Origin: Buxus sempervirens
Lineage: Eukaryota > Streptophyta > Magnoliopsida > Buxales > Buxaceae
DNA: 64,000 nt
Assembly: GCA_947561395.2 (NCBI GenBank)
Contig: OX387193.1
Span: 12,648,001 to 12,712,000 of the forward strand
Direction of reading: 5' to 3'
The position numbers were made by a program, and so were the translations under genes. Below the pieces are notes generated by a model. That model had not been told where the DNA came from and did not search any database. It saw nothing but the letters and a program-made list of their open reading frames with translations. Of this stretch, positions 1-10,800 are shown piece after piece (the first letter of the stretch is position 1; the number at the start of each line of letters is the position of its first letter).

Positions 1-980
1 CCACACTTACCTACACCAAGTGTTGGTTGGATGTGATAGTATGAAGCTAACAAGAAGATGATCATGACAGCAAGGGAAGTTGTAATGTTAGAGAAAGCCA
101 TCTTTATTGAGCTCTTTGAAGGGATCGTATTTTATTGCATGTACAGTTTTGATAGGGGAAACATATCTATAAATATTGGCGATGCAAAATGAATCACAAA
201 TGGTGAGTGGGGTGGTTGAGAAAATGTAGTTGGGTTACATGGTTTTAATTTGCTCAAAGTGTTTAAATATTTCAATTCTTACATATTTGTTAGCGTCCAA
301 ACATTGGATTTGAAATTCATGTGTGAATTTCAAGTAAATTCCATAAACTTAGCCAAACACCAAAATTTTAATATCTATGAATGCAAATTCATTTGATTTC
401 AAATTCATGTGTATTCAAATTCTCACGGATGTTTAAATTCATGCGATCCAAACAGACCCTTAAAGAAGAAAAGGTTTGAGTTTCCCATGTATTTTGGATT
501 TGGGGAATGAGTTCGCTTGAGTTGAAGAGAATATGTAAATGACAAGTCTAACCTTATTACATGAATAAAGTCTTTAACACAAGTTTCAAGTATATACTTC
601 AAATTTTTTAAATATTGCATATATGCCATTGTACTTATATAAAATGAGTTTTCAAAAGCCAAAAACGGGTCTAGATGTGAGTACTCTCTTTAATGCATTT
701 TTTAAAACTTATTCGAGGTAAACTCATTCCCAAATTGCAACCAAACATTTGTTTTTTGATAGAACACATTTTAAACTCATTCCAATTCAGCCATGGAATG
801 AGTTCTCAAAATCAATGCCAATAAACGGTTAAATTTGTAAGATCATTTTATAGTTGACAATACAATAAGAGCTGTAAGTATAATCCGGACCTCCCAAAGC
901 CTACCCAACCCAACCCAACCCAAATAAGAGCCTGAATTGGTTTGGATTTGGGTTTAATGAGTTTGGGTTAGGGCCATATA
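1..980. other. Intergenic, with a MITE remnant
   Basis: No supportable gene. A stretch at about 290-459 contains many ATTCATG/AAATTCA motifs and ends in ATCCAAACAGACCC followed by TTA (460-462), which looks like one end of a PIF/Harbinger-type MITE. A matching left end in the opposite orientation was not found, so it is probably truncated. At 905-970 there is low-complexity CCCAACC/GGGTT-rich sequence directly outside the large Mutator-like element. Confidence 0.4.
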
Positions 981-1864
981 GGGAAAATTACGAAAAAGTG
1001 CTACTTTACAGCCATTATTACAAAAACATGCCACAAAGATGGTAAATTTCAAAAACATGCCACTTTTGAGAAAGAATTATGAAGAAGGGTCATTGCACAT
1101 TTACCACATTTCGAATGTCCAAAATACCCCTGGATAAAAGGAAGGAAAGAGAGGACCACATGAGTCTGTTTCCCTGTTCGTGTTCCCTCTCCCTGTTGCT
1201 CTCTTCTCCGAAGATCATGAACAAACCAGGGTCGATGAACAGCCGACCCCATTTACTTCTTCTCTTCACCGGCGAACATAGGTTGCTTTCCCACGCACAT
1301 TTTCCTTCCTTCGCCGCCGACGAGCTGTCCTCCTTCCCCATTTCCCATCTCCAAAGAAAACGCAGCGTCGACCCCTTTTTTTTGCCCTCTTTCGCCGGCG
1401 AACTTTCCCCCACCCATTTCCCTTGTTTGCTGCCAACGAACGCCGAACATTTACCTCTTCTTCTCCATTTCCCTTTTTTTTCATCGGAAGGCAAGTGCCT
1501 CTGCCAGTCTGCCACTAGGTTCTCTACCACTAAATCAAAATGCGAAAGAGGAAAGATTCTGATCTTGGATAAGTTTCTGCTCTAAACCGCTCACCAAAAT
1601 GGTAGTCCTAGGTAGCTTACTCAGACCTTTACTTTCCATTCCTTTTAAGCCGTAGTCCTCCTTAATCTAAGCAAAGAGCAAGTGGATCTTCCGTTTCTAA
1701 AAGGTAAATTAGTTCATGAATTGATTTGATTCGTTTTGCCCTGGAGCTGGCAAGTGGGGGTGGGTGGATCATGGAAAACCCAGAAATGATTCGAGCATGG
1801 CGACCGGAATTCTTCAAGATTTTCCTTCCTCGTCTGAGTTTAGAAAGACTGGTAATTCCGCTTC
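981..1864 (+). repeat. Left terminal inverted repeat of the MULE
   Basis: This arm pairs in inverted orientation with 9294-10177. Identity is roughly 98 percent by eye, with scattered single-base differences and no change of total length. It includes a CT-rich tract (1150-1500) and, at its inner end, the first exon and splice donor of a B3-domain gene. Similarity stops a few bases into the B3 intron, after the sequence CCGCTTC. Confidence 0.88.
1771..1851 (+). pseudogene. B3/REM-type gene, first exon copy in left MULE arm
   Basis: The open stretch begins with ATG at 1771 and encodes 27 codons, including RPEFFKIFLP and LSLERL. This is the first beta-strand region of plant REM/VRN1-like B3 DNA-binding domains. 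A GTAATT donor follows at 1852. The identical exon sits in the right arm at 9307-9387 on the other strand, where it is followed by the rest of the domain. In this arm the downstream exon is missing, so the copy cannot make a B3 domain. Confidence 0.7.
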
Positions 1865-2507
1865 ATGTTAATACAAGTGTTGTTGCATGTAAGGACCGTC
1901 ACTTAAATCTGCTAAGATGATTCTGTTCATTTTCAATATTGTCTTTGAATCAAGATTGTTGTTCTATGATGGGAACTTATATTGAATCAATTATCTCTAA
2001 AGGAAGAGAGGGTTTTGGGTGGGGAGGGGGAGGGGCATGTTTATTTATGGGCATTGCGTTTGCAATCAGAGGTGGATGAACCAAATGATCTTACAGGAAA
2101 GTAAGAAAAAATTGGTCTCATTCTTGTGATATTCATTACTATATGTTTTTCCCTTTTGTCCCCTCTCCTCTTGAGGTATATGAATGGGATCATTTTTCCC
2201 AGTTCTTTCCTTTTATAATTTGTCCATGCAGAGCATAGAGAATGCTCAATGGTAGTTGCCTAGTTATATTGCAGTAGCAGATTTAAAGCATGACAAAATT
2301 ATTGGGTGGGGCATGGTTATAAATATGCCAAGATTAATCTGTTGTGGGTTGTAACACATTTTCGGAACTGATTCCTATAATGAATATCAAACACACCTAC
2401 TCCCATTTTTCTTTTTTTTTTCCTCTCATTCTTTGATATGGGAAACATGCTTTGTATACTCCCTGTTGTGTGGAGTAACTAAACTCTTTTCTGTGTAAAA
2501 TCTGCAG

Positions 2508-2705
2508 GTGACAGTACTTGTCGGTGATCCCATTCAGTTTGATGATTTGCTTGCAATGGATGATACCCAACATGTCTCAAGAGGAGCACTATATGATGCC
2601 ATATCATAAAGGATTGGTCATCGGCTTCATGAACTGAAAGCCCAAGTTGATAAATTAGCTTTTGAAGAAACATTCCAATCCAAAGATCAGACTTACAAAT
2701 TATGA
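2508..2705 (+). pseudogene. Captured tafazzin-like acyltransferase exon, with a stop
   Basis: After a good acceptor (TCTGCAG ending at 2507) the reading frame encodes VTVLVGDPIQFDDLL, then TQHVSRGALYDAIS and RIGHRLHELKAQVDKLAFE. This resembles the C-terminal region of plant tafazzin / N-acylphosphatidylethanolamine synthase proteins as I remember them. The frame is broken by TAA at 2607-2609, where the family would have a serine, and stops again at 2703. Only one exon is present and the acyltransferase catalytic core is absent. It lies inside the MULE, so it is a transduplicated fragment rather than a gene. The preceding 1865-2507 may be its intron; nothing coding was seen there. Confidence 0.7.
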
Positions 2706-3055
2706 AACCCAACCTCAAGAGAACATAAATTTTTCCTTTCGTCTGCTGACCTATATATTGAGACCATCATTTTATTTCTTTTATTTAGTTCCACCATTGC
2801 ACTGTGTAAAATCTTCTGGATCTTGGCTATGATGAAAGTATTGTTGATCTCTACAAAGTTATACACGTAATTTATGTATTGTGAATCAGTTTGGATTCCT
2901 ATGCAGGTATGCATCAATATTGAGTATATGGTCATATTTTTCAATGTAAGGACACATGGCCGACATTCAATGTAAATTTCATGTTTTTGATTGATTGAAT
3001 GAGTATTTTTTTTATATGCAGTTGCAGTACCAATCAAATTCAGATTGTAAGATGC

Positions 3056-4855
3056 GGTACTTGATCGTACTTGACGTACGACTCAAGCACACCAACATGG
3101 GACTTTTTAGTAGTATTTTACGTGGGAATCGAGCGTAGGATACGTGGGACTCGAGCTATTTTATGTGGAACTCGAACTAAGGATACATTGGACTCGAGCT
3201 ATTTTACGTGGGACTCGAGCTAAGCATACATGAGACTCGAGTTATTTTACGCGGGACTCGAGCTAAGGATACGTGGGACTCGGGCTATTTTACATGGGAC
3301 TCGAGCGTAAGATACATGGGAATCGAGCTAAGGATATGTGGGATTCAAGTGTAGGATACGTGGGACGTGGGACTCGAGCGTAGGATACGTGGGACTCGAG
3401 CTATTTTACGTAGAACTCGAACTAAGGATAAATTGGACTCGAGCTATTTTACGTGGGACTCGAGCTAAGCATACATGAGACTCGAGTTATTTTAGGCGGG
3501 ACTCGAGCTAAGGATACATGGGACTCGGGCTATTTTACATGGGACTCGAGGGTAGGATACATGGGACTCGAGCGTAAGATACATGGGAATCAAGCTAAGC
3601 ATATGTGGGATTCAAGCGTAGGATACGTGGGACGTGGGACTCGAGCTATTTTACGTAGAACTCGAACTAAGGATACATTGGACTCGAGCTATTTTACGTG
3701 GGACTCGAGCTAAGCATACGTGAGACTCGAGTTATTTTACGCGGGACTCGAGCTGAGGATACGTGGGACTCGGACTATTTTACATGGGACTCGAAGGTAG
3801 GATACATGGGACTCGAGCGTAAGATACATGGGAATTGAGCTAAGGATATGTGGGATTCAAGCGTAGGATACGTGGGACGTGGGACTCGAGCGTAGGATAC
3901 GTGGGACTCGAGCTATTTTACGTAGAACTCGAACTAAGGATAGATTGGACTCGAGCTATTTTATGTGGGACTCGAGCTAAGCATACATGAGACTCGAGTT
4001 ATTTTAGGCGGGACTCGAGCTAAGGATACATGGGACTCGGGCTATTTTACATGGGACTCGAAGGTAGGATACATGGGACTCGAGCGTAAGATACATGGGA
4101 ATCGAGCTAAGGATATGTGGGATTCAAGCGTAGGATACGTGGGACGTGGGACTCGAGCTATTTTACGTAGAACTCGAACTAAGGATACATTGGACTCGAG
4201 CTATTTTACGTGGGACTCGAGCTAAGCATACGTGAGACTCGAGTTATTTTACGCGGGACTCGAGCTAAGGATACGTGGGACTCGGGCTATTTTACATGGG
4301 GCTCGAGCGTAAGATACATGGGAATCGAGCTAAGGATATGTGGGATTCAAGCGTAGGATACGTGGAACGTGGGACTCGAGTGTAAAATACATTGGAATCA
4401 AGCTAAGGATAGGTGGGACTCGAGCTATTTTACATGGGACTCGAAGGTAGGATATGTGGGATACGTGGGACTCAAGTTAAGGATACGTGGGACTCGAGCT
4501 AAGGATACGTGGGACTCAAACAATTTTACGTGGGACTCGAGCTATTTTACGTAAGACTTGAGCATAAAATACGTGAGACGCGAGCGTAGGATATGTGGGA
4601 CTCGAGCGTAAAATACGTGAGACTCGAGCGTAGGATATGTGGGACTCGAGCGTAAAATACGTGAGACTCGAGCGTAGGATATGTGGGACTCGAGCTATTT
4701 TAAATAGGACTCGAGCTAAGGATACGTAGGACTCGAGCTATTTTACGTGGGACTCGAGCGTAAAATACGTGAGACTCGAGCGTAGGATATATGGGACTCG
4801 AGCTAAGGATACGTGGAACTTGAGCTAAGGATACGTGGGACTCGAGCTATTTTGC
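3056..4855. repeat. Minisatellite with ~22-bp monomer and ~245-bp higher-order unit
   Basis: About 1.8 kb of 21-22 bp monomers alternate between GTGGGACTCGAGCTATTTTA and GTGGGACTCGAGCTAAGGAT forms, many with the palindrome CTCGAG. A marker variant (GCTAAGCATAC) recurs at 3219, 3464, 3709, 3976 and 4221. The spacings are 245, 245, 267 and 245 bp, so monomers are organised into a higher-order unit, with one extra monomer in one copy. The 86-codon open frames at 3453 and 3965 are by-products of the repeat. Confidence 0.95.
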
Positions 4856-4874
4856 CTAAATTTCTTGCATCCTG

Positions 4875-4910
4875 GTGACCACTACTTTTTATCAGAAAAG
4901 TAGTGGTCAC
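4875..4910. repeat. Perfect 15-bp hairpin next to the minisatellite
   Basis: GTGACCACTACTTTT (4875-4889) and its exact complement (4896-4910) are separated by six bases. It lies about 20 bp past the last minisatellite unit and is not matched by the flanks. Confidence 0.85.
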
Positions 4911-5890
4911 ATGGATTCCATGTTTTTTTTACACTACCTATTTTGTCGAAAACATATCAACCAGAAAAGGCCATACTACAAATACTAATATGATTTAATG
5001 CACAAGATCAAAACCTTTATCATGTGAAAAGGACAAAAATGTTTGAGATCACTGCTGACTTTGGATAAACATGTAATCGCAAATTGCTGACCCCGAATAA
5101 ACACTAATAACATTTCATTCAATATGATAAAATTTTAGAAGGAACCGAGGCCAATGGATTGCGTTTTGCCCTTGGAAATCCCATAGTAATTGTAAAATAA
5201 TTTATTACAATTCGTAAAAAGTTCAAACAGAAAATAGCGAGGACAGTGAATGGGAAAAATATCAGCATGACCATGGTGGAACACTTGCCCAAGCATAATG
5301 AACACATTTGGATGTTTCACGGCAAATCTGTGGTGTCTCTTTCCGTTGTCACTACATTTCGGTTTCATTCATAGCTTGTCAACAAGCATCTCATTCTGAA
5401 GATAACGTCTAGGTAATAAGTTGGCTTGCTATATGTAAAGCAAGGAAGCACATATTCCACCTAGGCAATATTTGTAATGGCTGGTGGACTGTAGAAAAAA
5501 ATAAAGCAACTAGGATATAAGCTCAAGTCCTTACAGCAATAGTCCTTTCAATACAGATATCTTAGAGAGAGATAAATCACAGGAACAATAAAATGTACTA
5601 AAGGTCCAATTAAAACGAATCCACAATCCCCGAGGAGGCTGCGTTATGATGTTCCCTAAATAATCTAGTCTTCTCATACATCCATCTCAACATATACATC
5701 TTAAAAACATTCATCCTATTCATGTGTTGCCTTTTTGGTTGCCAAGAATTCTGATCCGAAAATCATAACAAGCCCTGAAAATGACTGTCTAACCTATAAA
5801 AGCAAACTCTAAAATGAACAATGACAAAAACCCCCAAAGAAAGAAAGGAAAAAAAATAGATAAAAAAGACAATGGAACTGATGGAAGCAC
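4911..5890. other. MULE interior, unassigned
   Basis: No recognisable gene. On the minus strand at about 5135-5368 an open stretch of 77 codons begins with a methionine, but I do not recognise its product. It could be intron or another captured fragment. On the minus strand 5800-5890 follows the CDKA splice donor and so would be intron of that fragment. Confidence 0.4.
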
Positions 5891-6083
5891 CTGACTATGT
5901 TGCCATGTTGCATCTCCTTCAAGAGGGAGATTTCTCTGATGGCTGTGCTTGGGACTCCATCTTCTTGCTCCAAACGAATCTTCTTCAAAGCTATAGTCTC
6001 ATTAGTCACACGATCACGTGCCTTGTAAACCACACCATATGTTCCCTCTCCAATCTTCTCAACCTTCTCAGACTGCCAAGATT
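5891..6083 (-). pseudogene. CDKA: Captured CDKA (cdc2-type) kinase N-terminal exon
   Basis: Read on the minus strand, it encodes [19 protein letters not shown] (glycine-rich ATP loop), then [14 protein letters not shown] (with the catalytic lysine) and [19 protein letters not shown]. This is the PSTAIRE helix diagnostic of A-type cyclin-dependent kinases. A GTGCTT donor follows NIVR at 5890. One glutamate codon is missing before GVPSTAIRE (family sequence QEDEGVPST), the expected start codon is replaced (WQSEKVE), and no other kinase exon is nearby. It is a transduplicated fragment in the MULE. A solo LTR sits about 30 bp upstream of it in its own orientation. Confidence 0.88.
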
Positions 6084-6113
6084 TCCAGCATTACGAAGTA
6101 ATGAAAGCAGGAT

Positions 6114-7924
6114 TGTAGACACCCCAAATTGCACTAAAATGAGAAAATAATTGAAAATATTAATTGGGATTTGAAACAGGTCAAAAAAGTGTAAAATCTG
6201 GCCAAACTGGTCATGACCGTATTTTGTTTACGGTCTGGTCATACCTGCAGTTGATATACGGTCACGGCGTGCCCGTATTAATAATACGGGCAAGGCGCGA
6301 CCGTAATATATATACGGGCACGGGGGTCTTTGTGCGAATTTTACCTTTTTTATTTTTGAGCCTTATCTGCACCCAAATATCTCTCTTGGATAAGGGAATT
6401 CTCTTATTTATCTGTTCGAATTATCTCATTTATCCTTGTGGATAAAGGATGGGCATGATTTTGTGTTTAACTCAAACTGAAACTCTATCTTGCCAAACCT
6501 TGGACCAACCATACCCCTGGGGTTTGCCTATAAATAGAGGGCCTTTCCTCTAGCTAAGGGCCACGAAATTTTGAAGTCAAAGAAGTACAAGGAACTCCAA
6601 GAGAAGAATCCCTGCTGCCTGCCTGCTCAATCCAGGTAAGTCCTCTATCCCTTTTTATTTTCTGTCTTCAATTCTAGAAGTAATAGGATCATCTCTATTG
6701 CAGTAGAATAAGGCCATATCTGTTTTTGTATCCCTAAACTTGTCTCTAAGTACCTTAAGGGTCTCTCTAGCCGTAAAACGTGAAGAGAGAACTAGGGGAA
6801 AGGGGAACAGGTGGATCCCTAGAATAGAACCCCATATCTGTTTTTTTCTAGAATAAAGCCTGTGATTGTGTTTGTGTACCCAAACCTATCTCTAAGTACC
6901 TCAAGAGTCTCTCTAGCCGTAAAACGTGAAGAGAGAACTAGGGGAAAAGAGAACAGGTGGATCCGTAGGGTAGACCCCCATGTGCTCTAATTTGTGAGAT
7001 GTGGCTATTTTGAATATCCTGATCATGTTTTAATGCTTTTTATGATATATCTGAATGAATAACATGAATCTATGATGTTTATAGCATGAGATCCCCTATT
7101 TTTGCCAAAATTTGGATTTTTGCCACTTTTGCACCTACAGCACTGTTTTCGTGATTTTTGTGGTTTTAGGCTAGGATCTTGGATTTATCATGATCAATAT
7201 GATAGATCTGAATCTAGAAGCCTGAAAATAAATTCTAGGGTTTCATGAAGTTGTTTTTAAAATTGTTTTTCATTATTGAGAGAAGACCCTACGGTCTCAA
7301 TTCTCCCCTTTTGATGTTCTTCATCAATGAGGGTATTTTTGGTTTTTATTTTCTGATTTAATGTGAAATTCGGGCTTTATCTATGTCCTGGACTATTCAA
7401 GTTCAATTTTGAAATATTTTATAAAAATCATATTTTTCTAGATTTCTAGAATTTGACTTGAAGCCAGATTTTTGGATTTTTCACTTTAAATTGATTTTAT
7501 TTGATTTTATCTCAAATTTGTTTTGATCATGAAACCCTAGGAATGGTATGATCATGTTTGATAGTTCTGGATCAATCAGACTATTCATATGAAAAAACCA
7601 TATATTTTGTCTTTTTTTGTGATTTTGTGTGATTTTTATAGCAAGTTTTTTCCTTTATTTTAACATGAACAAATACCTGGCAACCACCTTGTGTGGATGA
7701 ATAAGGGTGCCTAACACCTTCCCCTGTTCATAACCTAATCCCCTTACCCATCTCTGGTTGTTTTTTTTAGGAGGGATATTTTGCCCCTAAAGATTGCCTT
7801 TTGTGCTTATTTGATATTTTGGTGTCCATTCACACCTAAATTGAATGGTGGCGACTCTTTATTTTATTTAATCCCGTGTGATGATTGAGGAGATCATTAA
7901 ATTGATTTTTTCCCATGTCTCACA
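6114..7924 (+). mobile_element. Solo LTR copy A, TSD AGGAT
   Basis: It begins TGTAGACACCCC and ends CATGTCTCACA, flanked by perfect AGGAT duplications (6109-6113 and 7925-7929). A TATA box (CCTATAAATAGAGG) is near 6528-6540. A 147-bp tandem duplication at about 6741-7010 repeats the conserved block CCGTAAAACGTGAAGAGAGA. The end of the LTR carries GGTGGCGACTC, shared with the other two copies. No internal region is attached, so it is the product of LTR-LTR recombination. It inserted within the MULE after that element had captured the kinase fragment. Confidence 0.93.
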
Positions 7925-8733
7925 AGGATGAAAAGAAATATTAATATAATTAAAAAGAACAAAGTGAGATATGTTACCTGATCCATTCAATCCAGATTAA
8001 GACGACCCACAGCTGAAGGAAAAATCTAATAGCCAATTCAAAGATTTCATTCATGTTAAACAAAATTGAAATATAAACAAAAGGAAAATGAAATTGTAAG
8101 GATACATATCCAATCATCACCCAAAAAAAAAAAGAGGAAAACAAAAAAGAAAACAAAGAGGGGACCTCACATGATATCCGATCCCAAGTACCAAAGATCA
8201 TCTCATGTAGTCCATAAATCAACCAAAGAAACATGTGTTTCCGCAAATGAGTTACAGCACAGTTCTAGTACCAATGATTTATATCATCAATTAACATAAA
8301 ACACCATGGAATCTTAAAGGTCCAACTGTAAAATGAAGATCAAAACATCAAAATGACAATCCAAAAGAGATTTTTTTTTTCTTTCTTGTCTCCGCAAAGA
8401 ATTTGTGAGGGCACAGAAATATTCAAAAATAAGCATTTTAGAGACTTGTTACTCAAAAAAAAAATGCACATAGAAAGATATTTTTAGCCGAGCTAAGTTA
8501 TCGGATGGCAAACAAGATCACTATTCTTTTCTAATTGACAGATAAAACAAGCCTTTTTCATTTTTATTCTTTAACCATGTTAGAATCTCATATCAGCAAA
8601 GGACCATTTCTTTTCAAGTTACAAAAATTTGTCTTAAGAAAAATAAGTAGTTTCACTCACAAAACATCTCTGTGTAAACCTAGCTAACTAAATGGAGATA
8701 TGTAGATGCACAAAGGTATATGAATTTTCTTAC
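7925..8733. other. MULE interior, AT-rich, no gene
   Basis: A-rich tracts (8110-8160, 8370, 8455) and AT-rich sequence. On the minus strand it follows the donor of the captured B3 exon, so it may be captured intron. No coding match was recognised. Confidence 0.5.
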
Positions 8734-9387
8734 CATGCTTCTTGCTCGTATTGGGCCAGGGAGATTCTTTATGGGATTTAGATGCAACCACATCAATTTG
8801 CTTGCAACCATTCTCATCTAGATCTTCTTCTTTAGGCTTTATTTATGATGATAACTTTAGTACCTTGACTGCATTTGGCACTAAATCCAACTTCTTTCTC
8901 GCATGCAGTTCGATCGAAAATACGCACAGTAAAATTAAAGTTTCCATCATATCTAAAAACAAGGAAATCACCAATATCTACAGAGTGATCACTAAGGAAA
9001 ACAGGCCATCCATCTTGAAGGAATAAGCCGTCATTCTTCTCAATCAACTCAACATTCCAAGTGTACCCACTTGGACCTTTTAAGGTAACACATCCGGAGG
9101 TCCCACCTTCCATGTGTTTTAGAAACCCTTCGGAATTTTCTGCAAAGGAAAATGTTGGTTCGTGTCAAACCACGGAAAATGAAACTGACATTCCACCAAA
9201 GTGGCAAAAGATTCACTGGAAAAGACCTCAACAAAGAAGATCGAAGTTAAGGGAGTGTGATCTATGAAGTTCAATTCACGTAGGGGAACAAAGGAAGCGG
9301 AATTACCAGTCTTTCTAAACTCAGACGAGGAAGGAAAATCTTGAAGAATTCCGGTCGCCATGCTCGAATCATTTCTGGGTTTTCCAT
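8734..9387 (-). pseudogene. Captured B3/REM-type transcription factor fragment, frameshifted
   Basis: Minus strand: exon 1 is 9307-9387 (27 codons with RPEFFKIFLP). The intron is 9140-9306 (GTAATT...TTTGCAG) and exon 2 is 8734-9139, followed by a GTAAGA donor. Exon 2 encodes KIPKGF, then after a one-base loss HMEGGTSGCVTLKGPSGYTW, ELIEKNDGLFLQDGWPVF, DIGDFLVFRYDGNFNFTVRI and FDRTACEKE. This is the body of a B3 DNA-binding domain of the REM/VRN1 group. A second frame change occurs near the DEDG-like linker (about 8845). Exon 1 lies inside the right MULE arm. The parent would be a nuclear DNA-binding protein; this copy is not translatable as one domain. Confidence 0.85.
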
Positions 9388-10177
9388 GATCCACCCACCC
9401 CCACTTGCCAGCTCCAGGGCAAAACGAATCAAATCAATTCATGAACTAATTTACCTTTTAGAAACGGAAGATCCACTTGCTCTTTGCTTAGATTAAGGAG
9501 GACTACGGCTTAAAAGGAATGGAAAGTAAAGGTCTGAGTAAGCTACCTAGGACTACCATTTTGGTGAGCGGTTTAGAGCAGAAACTTATCCAAGATCAGA
9601 ATCTTTCCTCTTTCGCATTTTGATTTAGTGGTAGAGAACCTAGTGGCAGACTGGCAGAGGCACTTGCTTCCGATGAAAAAAAAAGGGAAATGGAGAAGAA
9701 GAGGTAAATGTTCGGCGTTCGTTGGCGGCAAACAAGGGAAATGGGTGGGGGAAAGTTCGCCGGCGAAAGAGTGCAAAAAAAAGGGGTTGACGCTGCGTTT
9801 TCTTTGGAGATGGGAAATGGGGAAGGAGGACAGCTCGTCAGCGGCGAAGGAACGAAAATGTGCGTGGGAAAGCAACCTATGTTCGTCGGTGAAGAGAAGA
9901 AGTAAATGGGGTCGGCTGTTCGTCGACCCTGGTTTGTTCATGATCTTCGGAGAAGAGAGCAACAGGGAGAGGGAACACGAACAGGGAAACAGACTCATGT
10001 GGTCCTCTCTTTCCTTCCTTTTATCCAGGGGTATTTTGGACATTCGAAATGTGGTAAATGTGCAATGACCCTTCTTCATAATTCTTTCTCAAAAGTGGCA
10101 TGTTTTTGAAATTTACCATCTTTGTGGCATGTTTTTGTAATAATGGCTGTAAAGTAGCACTTTTTCATAATTTTCCC
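9294..10177 (-). repeat. Right terminal inverted repeat of the MULE
   Basis: Inverted copy of 981-1864, ending TTTTCCC at 10177. Arm differences are scattered substitutions, several of which would change residues in the frames that cross the CT-rich part. This indicates no coding constraint. Confidence 0.88.
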
Positions 10178-10800
10178 ATTTTAAATCGGGTTAAAACTGA
10201 ACTCATCACAACCCATCGTACTTAACTCTAGATACAACCCAAAAACAGCCAGTAATTGATAGAAATCTGGTGGTAATGTTCACAAAAACATTTTGTGCTT
10301 CACGATTTATAATTGCATTAAGGTTAGTTAATTGGTGAGATTAATCAAGGTTTTCAAGAAATTGAGTGATTAAACAAAGAAAAGAATGTATAAAACTAAG
10401 CCTCTGGAAGATTAATAGAGGTAGTGTCGATTAATCAATGGGATTAATCGAGCTTGGGCTATTAGTTGATAAGTTTGACCAATTAATTAATGATCATATC
10501 GGAGGTTTTCTTGATTAATTGACAATATTTTGTAAGATTAAATGAGTGAAATCTAAAGAAAAAAAGAGGCCTAGGGGTAAATATTTAAGAACAGGAAATG
10601 CCCAATGCATATGTACTAGTCTTATACATCTAATGAATCAGATTAGGGATTGTGTTCAAATTAGTAGTGAGACCTATATATAAGGTTGTTTAATGATGAT
10701 GAATTTAGAATTTGTTTTGAAGTTAAAGGGGAGTTTCGCAAAAATTGTGAGAATCACTTAGGATTGGTTGTGTTTGCCATGAGATTGAGGTGAAGATTTA
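10178..10800. other. Spacer between two transposons
   Basis: AT-rich DNA with several GATTAATC/TTAATCAA motifs around 10320-10520. No gene or end structure was recognised. Confidence 0.4.

Larger units (their letters stand above)
981..10177. mobile_element. Mutator-like (Pack-MULE type) element with 884-bp arms and captured gene fragments
   Basis: The segment starts GGGAAAATTACGAAAAAGTG and ends in the inverted complement of nearly the same sequence. Arms 981-1864 and 9294-10177 are the same length and nearly identical. No transposase was recognised, so it should be non-autonomous. Between the arms are a tafazzin-like exon (2508-2705), a minisatellite (about 3056-4855), a CDKA exon (5891-6083), a nested solo LTR (6114-7924) and a B3-domain gene fragment (8734-9387). 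Very long inverted repeats, G-rich termini and intron-containing fragments of unrelated genes are the signature of Pack-MULEs. The expected 9-bp target duplication is not visible (GGCCATATA on the left, ATTTTAAAT on the right), so the ends may have been altered or two elements may have recombined. Confidence 0.75.

Noticed and set aside
1079..1585. Overlapping open frames of 168 and 146 codons in both MULE arms (also 9573-10079)
   Set aside because: They occupy a CT-rich part of the terminal repeat, are open on both strands at once, and differ between arms by many amino-acid changes for few base changes. No domain is recognisable.
3453..4225. Two 86-codon frames with nearly the same protein
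   Set aside because: They are products of the 22-bp minisatellite; the similarity is due to the 512-bp array period.
4881..4906. Mini-CACTA element (CACTACTTTT...AAAAGTAGTG)
   Set aside because: Only 26 bp long and the complementarity continues beyond the CACTA ends without a 3-bp target duplication. It is better described as a plain hairpin.
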